NCBI GenBank assembly: GCA_039934135.1 | Contig: JBDTMT010000372.1 | Location: 1-6,260, forward strand | Source: JBDTMT01 sp039934135 | GTDB taxonomy: Bacteria; Desulfobacterota; Binatia; HRBIN30; CADEER01 | Reading direction: 5' to 3' | Length of the DNA stretch: 6,260 bases | In this document: in pieces, positions 4,427 to 6,260 of the stretch | Numbering within the stretch: position 1 is the stretch's first letter | Layout of the letters: each line of letters opens with the position of its first letter | The notes under the pieces: generated by a model | The model's input: the letters and a program-made list of their open reading frames with translations, nothing else | Told to the model about the DNA's origin: nothing | Database searches by the model: none | Made by a program: the position numbers and the translations under genes

Positions 4427-5824
4427 TCAACGCCCTCCGCGTTGGCGCAGGCGGCGCAGGCCGACCGCGGCGCCGATCACCAGGCTGAGCAGCGGCATGG
4501 CGACGACGGCGGCCAGGAAGATCGTCTGGCTCTGCGCATCGGTGAGCGCGAGCGGCGACAGCGTCCCGCCCGGCTGACTCTTGCGCCGCACCGCAATGAG
4601 GGCCGGGTCCTCGGCGAGGACGGCGACGGCGGAGAGGATCAGATCGCGGTTGCCGAGCAGGTCGAGATAGAAGTTGGTTGCGAAGTCGGAGTCGCCGAAC
4701 ACCAGCAGCTGGCCGGCGGGGGCGTCCGGCGTCGCCGGCGCGAAGCTGGCGAGCACGCCGACCGATAGCGGGCCCGGCTGATCGAGTTCACGGCGGAAGC
4801 GTACCTCGCCCTCCGGCGCCTCGCTGACACCGACCATGGCCCAGCTGTCCGGGCTGGTGGCGGCGATCGAGGTGACCTGCACGCCGTCGGCGCGCTGCTC
4901 GGTCGGGCCGACCGGCCGCGCCAGCGACAGCACCGCCGGCGCGGTGAGGCTGTTGTGGAAGGTCTCGCCGCGAAAGCGCACGACTTGCGGCATGAAGCTG
5001 TCGGCGCCGACCAGGCGGTTCTGTTCGTCGACGATGAGCTCGTGGCGCGCGTCGACGCCGGCCTGGCGCAGGAAGTCGACCACCGTCGGCGGCGCATCCG
5101 GATCGACCAGCATCAGGACGCGGCCACCGCCGCGCAGAAAGGCCAGCAGCGCCTCGCTCTCGCCGGCGGCGAAATCCTTCGACGGACCGGCGAGTACGAG
5201 CACGGTGCACGCCGCCGGCACGCCGTCGCGCGGCAGGGTGATGAGCATCTGCACACCGTAGCGCTCCTGGGTGAGCGCCTTGGCGAGGCCGCTGTAGCCG
5301 GAGCGTTCGTCGGTGTCGTCGGCGCTGCGCTCGCCGTGCCCGGTGACGAAACACACCAGCCGCGTGCTGGCGCGCGACAGGCTGAGCAGCGAGGCCGTGA
5401 TCTCCGCCTCGTCGACGCTGCGCAGACGCAGGCGATCGTCGCCGACCTCGAGGACGCCGGAGTTGTAACTGGCGACGCCGTACTTGGCCGCCGCGGCCGG
5501 CGAGCGGTCGAGATCGAACATGCGGTAGGTCAGATTTGGCGCGGCGCCGCGGAACTGCTCCAGCAAATCGTTCATGTCGCGCCGCGCGTCGCTGGTCTGG
5601 CTGTTGTAGAAGACGGTGATCTGCACCGGCTTGTCGAAGCCGGCGGCGACCTGACGGGCGCTGGCGGACAATTCGAAGGTCTTGGCCGGCGTCAGATCGA
5701 CGCGCTCGTTGTGGCGCTCGGCCAGCATCTGCAGGGCGAAGAAGAGCCCGATAGCGAGCAGCACCTGCGCGCCGAGCGCCAGCCAGCCGCGCAGCGCCGG
5801 CGGCAACAGCGAGTCGCGCGCCAC
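4427..5824 (-). CDS. GldG-family ABC transporter auxiliary protein
   Basis: A 465-residue membrane protein of the GldG/ABC-transporter auxiliary type, named after the Bacteroidetes gliding-motility protein but widespread in non-gliding bacteria. It has an N-terminal membrane helix (about 13-33), then the typical RVDLTPAKTFELSASARQV (41-59) and KPVQITVFYN (65-74), a thioredoxin-like module ending near 130, and an extracytoplasmic domain with VCFVTGHGER (157-166), GGGRVLMLVDPDAPP (232-246) and LLVFGDSDFATNFYL (373-387). A second membrane helix (about 434-456) and an Arg-rich cytoplasmic tail close it. The GTG start at 5824-5822 lies 1 nt after the permease stop; the open frame runs 30 codons further upstream, but that part overlaps the permease gene and is low-complexity. 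The ribosome binding site is weak, which suggests coupling to the permease. The exported substrate is unknown. Confidence 0.87.
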   Translation of the reverse strand: MARDSLLPPALRGWLALGAQVLLAIGLFFALQMLAERHNERVDLTPAKTFELSASARQVAAGFDKPVQITVFYNSQTSDARRDMNDLLEQFRGAAPNLTYRMFDLDRSPAAAAKYGVASYNSGVLEVGDDRLRLRSVDEAEITASLLSLSRASTRLVCFVTGHGERSADDTDERSGYSGLAKALTQERYGVQMLITLPRDGVPAACTVLVLAGPSKDFAAGESEALLAFLRGGGRVLMLVDPDAPPTVVDFLRQAGVDARHELIVDEQNRLVGADSFMPQVVRFRGETFHNSLTAPAVLSLARPVGPTEQRADGVQVTSIAATSPDSWAMVGVSEAPEGEVRFRRELDQPGPLSVGVLASFAPATPDAPAGQLLVFGDSDFATNFYLDLLGNRDLILSAVAVLAEDPALIAVRRKSQPGGTLSPLALTDAQSQTIFLAAVVAMPLLSLVIGAAVGLRRLRQRGGR

Positions 5825-5825
5825 G

Positions 5826-6260
5826 TCAGCGCACCCCGCGCCAGGTGCGCGTCGCCAGCGATTGCCAGGTGAGGAAGAGGAAGAAGGCGATGAACATGGC
5901 GAAGAACGCCACATCTTTGGTGTCGATGACGCCGCGCGTGAAATTGAAGAAGCGGTCGAACAGCGATAGCCCGAGCAGCCAGCGCATTACCGCGTGCGTT
6001 GCCGCCTCTTCGTTCCAGGTCAGGAACCAGAAGAGCACCAGGATGCCGTAGGTGACCATGGCGCTGACCACCTGGTTCTCGGTGAGCGACGAGACGAACA
6101 GGCCGCAGGCGATGAACGCGGCGCCGAGCAACAGGATGCCGAGGTAGCCGGCCAACACCGGCAATACGTCGAACGACTGGTAGTGGTAGAAGGCCAGCGG
6201 GCCGAGCCCGGTCGCGGCCAGCATGATGACGTAGAAGAGCAGGGCGGCGACGAATTTGCC
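5826..6260 (-). CDS. ABC-2 type permease (GldF-like), C-terminal part
   Basis: The last 144 residues of an inner-membrane ABC-2 permease whose beginning lies beyond the right edge. The visible part begins GKFVAALLFYVIML, as in GldF/NosY-like permeases, and contains four membrane segments (about residues 3-23, 34-57, 63-82 and 117-134 of the fragment). The loop SSLTENQVVSAMVTYG (58-72) and the segment LFDRFFNFTRGVIDTKDVAFF (100-120) are characteristic of the permeases that accompany GldG-type proteins. Its TGA at 5828-5826 is followed after 1 nt by the GTG of the GldG-family gene. The ATPase gene of the transporter is expected just beyond the window. The frame is open through 6260 with no sign of a start, so this is a truncation by the window and not a broken gene. 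Confidence 0.88.
   Translation of the reverse strand, partial: GKFVAALLFYVIMLAATGLGPLAFYHYQSFDVLPVLAGYLGILLLGAAFIACGLFVSSLTENQVVSAMVTYGILVLFWFLTWNEEAATHAVMRWLLGLSLFDRFFNFTRGVIDTKDVAFFAMFIAFFLFLTWQSLATRTWRGVR

Noticed and set aside
4955..5872. Long plus-strand open frame opposite the GldG-family gene
   Set aside because: It is compositionally an antisense shadow with no domain, and the opposite strand holds a clear family member.
5825..5914. A 30-codon N-terminal extension of the GldG-family gene to 5914
   Set aside because: It overlaps the end of the permease gene and reads as low-complexity Ser/Arg sequence; the GTG at 5824 gives a normal N-terminus ahead of the first membrane helix.

Overview
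The window is high-GC, gene-dense bacterial DNA with mostly minus-strand genes, GTG starts and stop/start overlaps. The protein families suggest a Gram-negative, proteobacteria-like lineage (for example a former deltaproteobacterial group). Nothing here fixes the taxon, and I see no mobile element, CRISPR array, tRNA or rRNA.

Layout. (1) Positions 1-194, minus: N-terminal end of a LysR-type regulator that runs off the left edge. (2) 350-703, plus: a small VOC (glyoxalase/dioxygenase fold) protein, divergent from the LysR gene. (3) 704-853: a convergent intergenic region holding two facing arrays of a degenerate octamer, CGTCNNNA, on either side of a GC-rich hairpin. (4) 854-3809, minus, transcribed right to left: an ArsR-type repressor, a SulP anion transporter (4-bp overlap), a FluC/CrcB fluoride channel and a PII-like DUF190 protein. 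A 22-bp near-perfect inverted repeat covers the repressor's start codon and ribosome binding site. (5) 3881-6260, minus: the distal end of a GldF/GldG-type ABC transporter operon, made of an ABC-2 permease (cut by the right edge), a GldG-family auxiliary protein and a DUF4340 protein, packed with 0-1 nt between genes.

How the genes fit together. ArsR and SulP form one translationally coupled unit, probably autorepressed through the inverted repeat. FluC and DUF190 form a second coupled pair in which the DUF190 ribosome binding site overlaps the fluC stop codon. A strong hairpin at the end of the SulP gene and a 107-nt gap lie between the two pairs, so whether they share a transcript is open. 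If they do, this is a small inorganic-anion module under a repressor that lacks cysteines and the usual ArsR metal ligands. The ABC genes are a separate unit that ends just upstream of the ArsR promoter region.

Most of the window consists of known families. The items most worth a second look are the octamer arrays at 728-851, the unassigned signal of the cysteine-free ArsR, and the nested inverted repeats in the fluC leader, which do not match the fluoride riboswitch.
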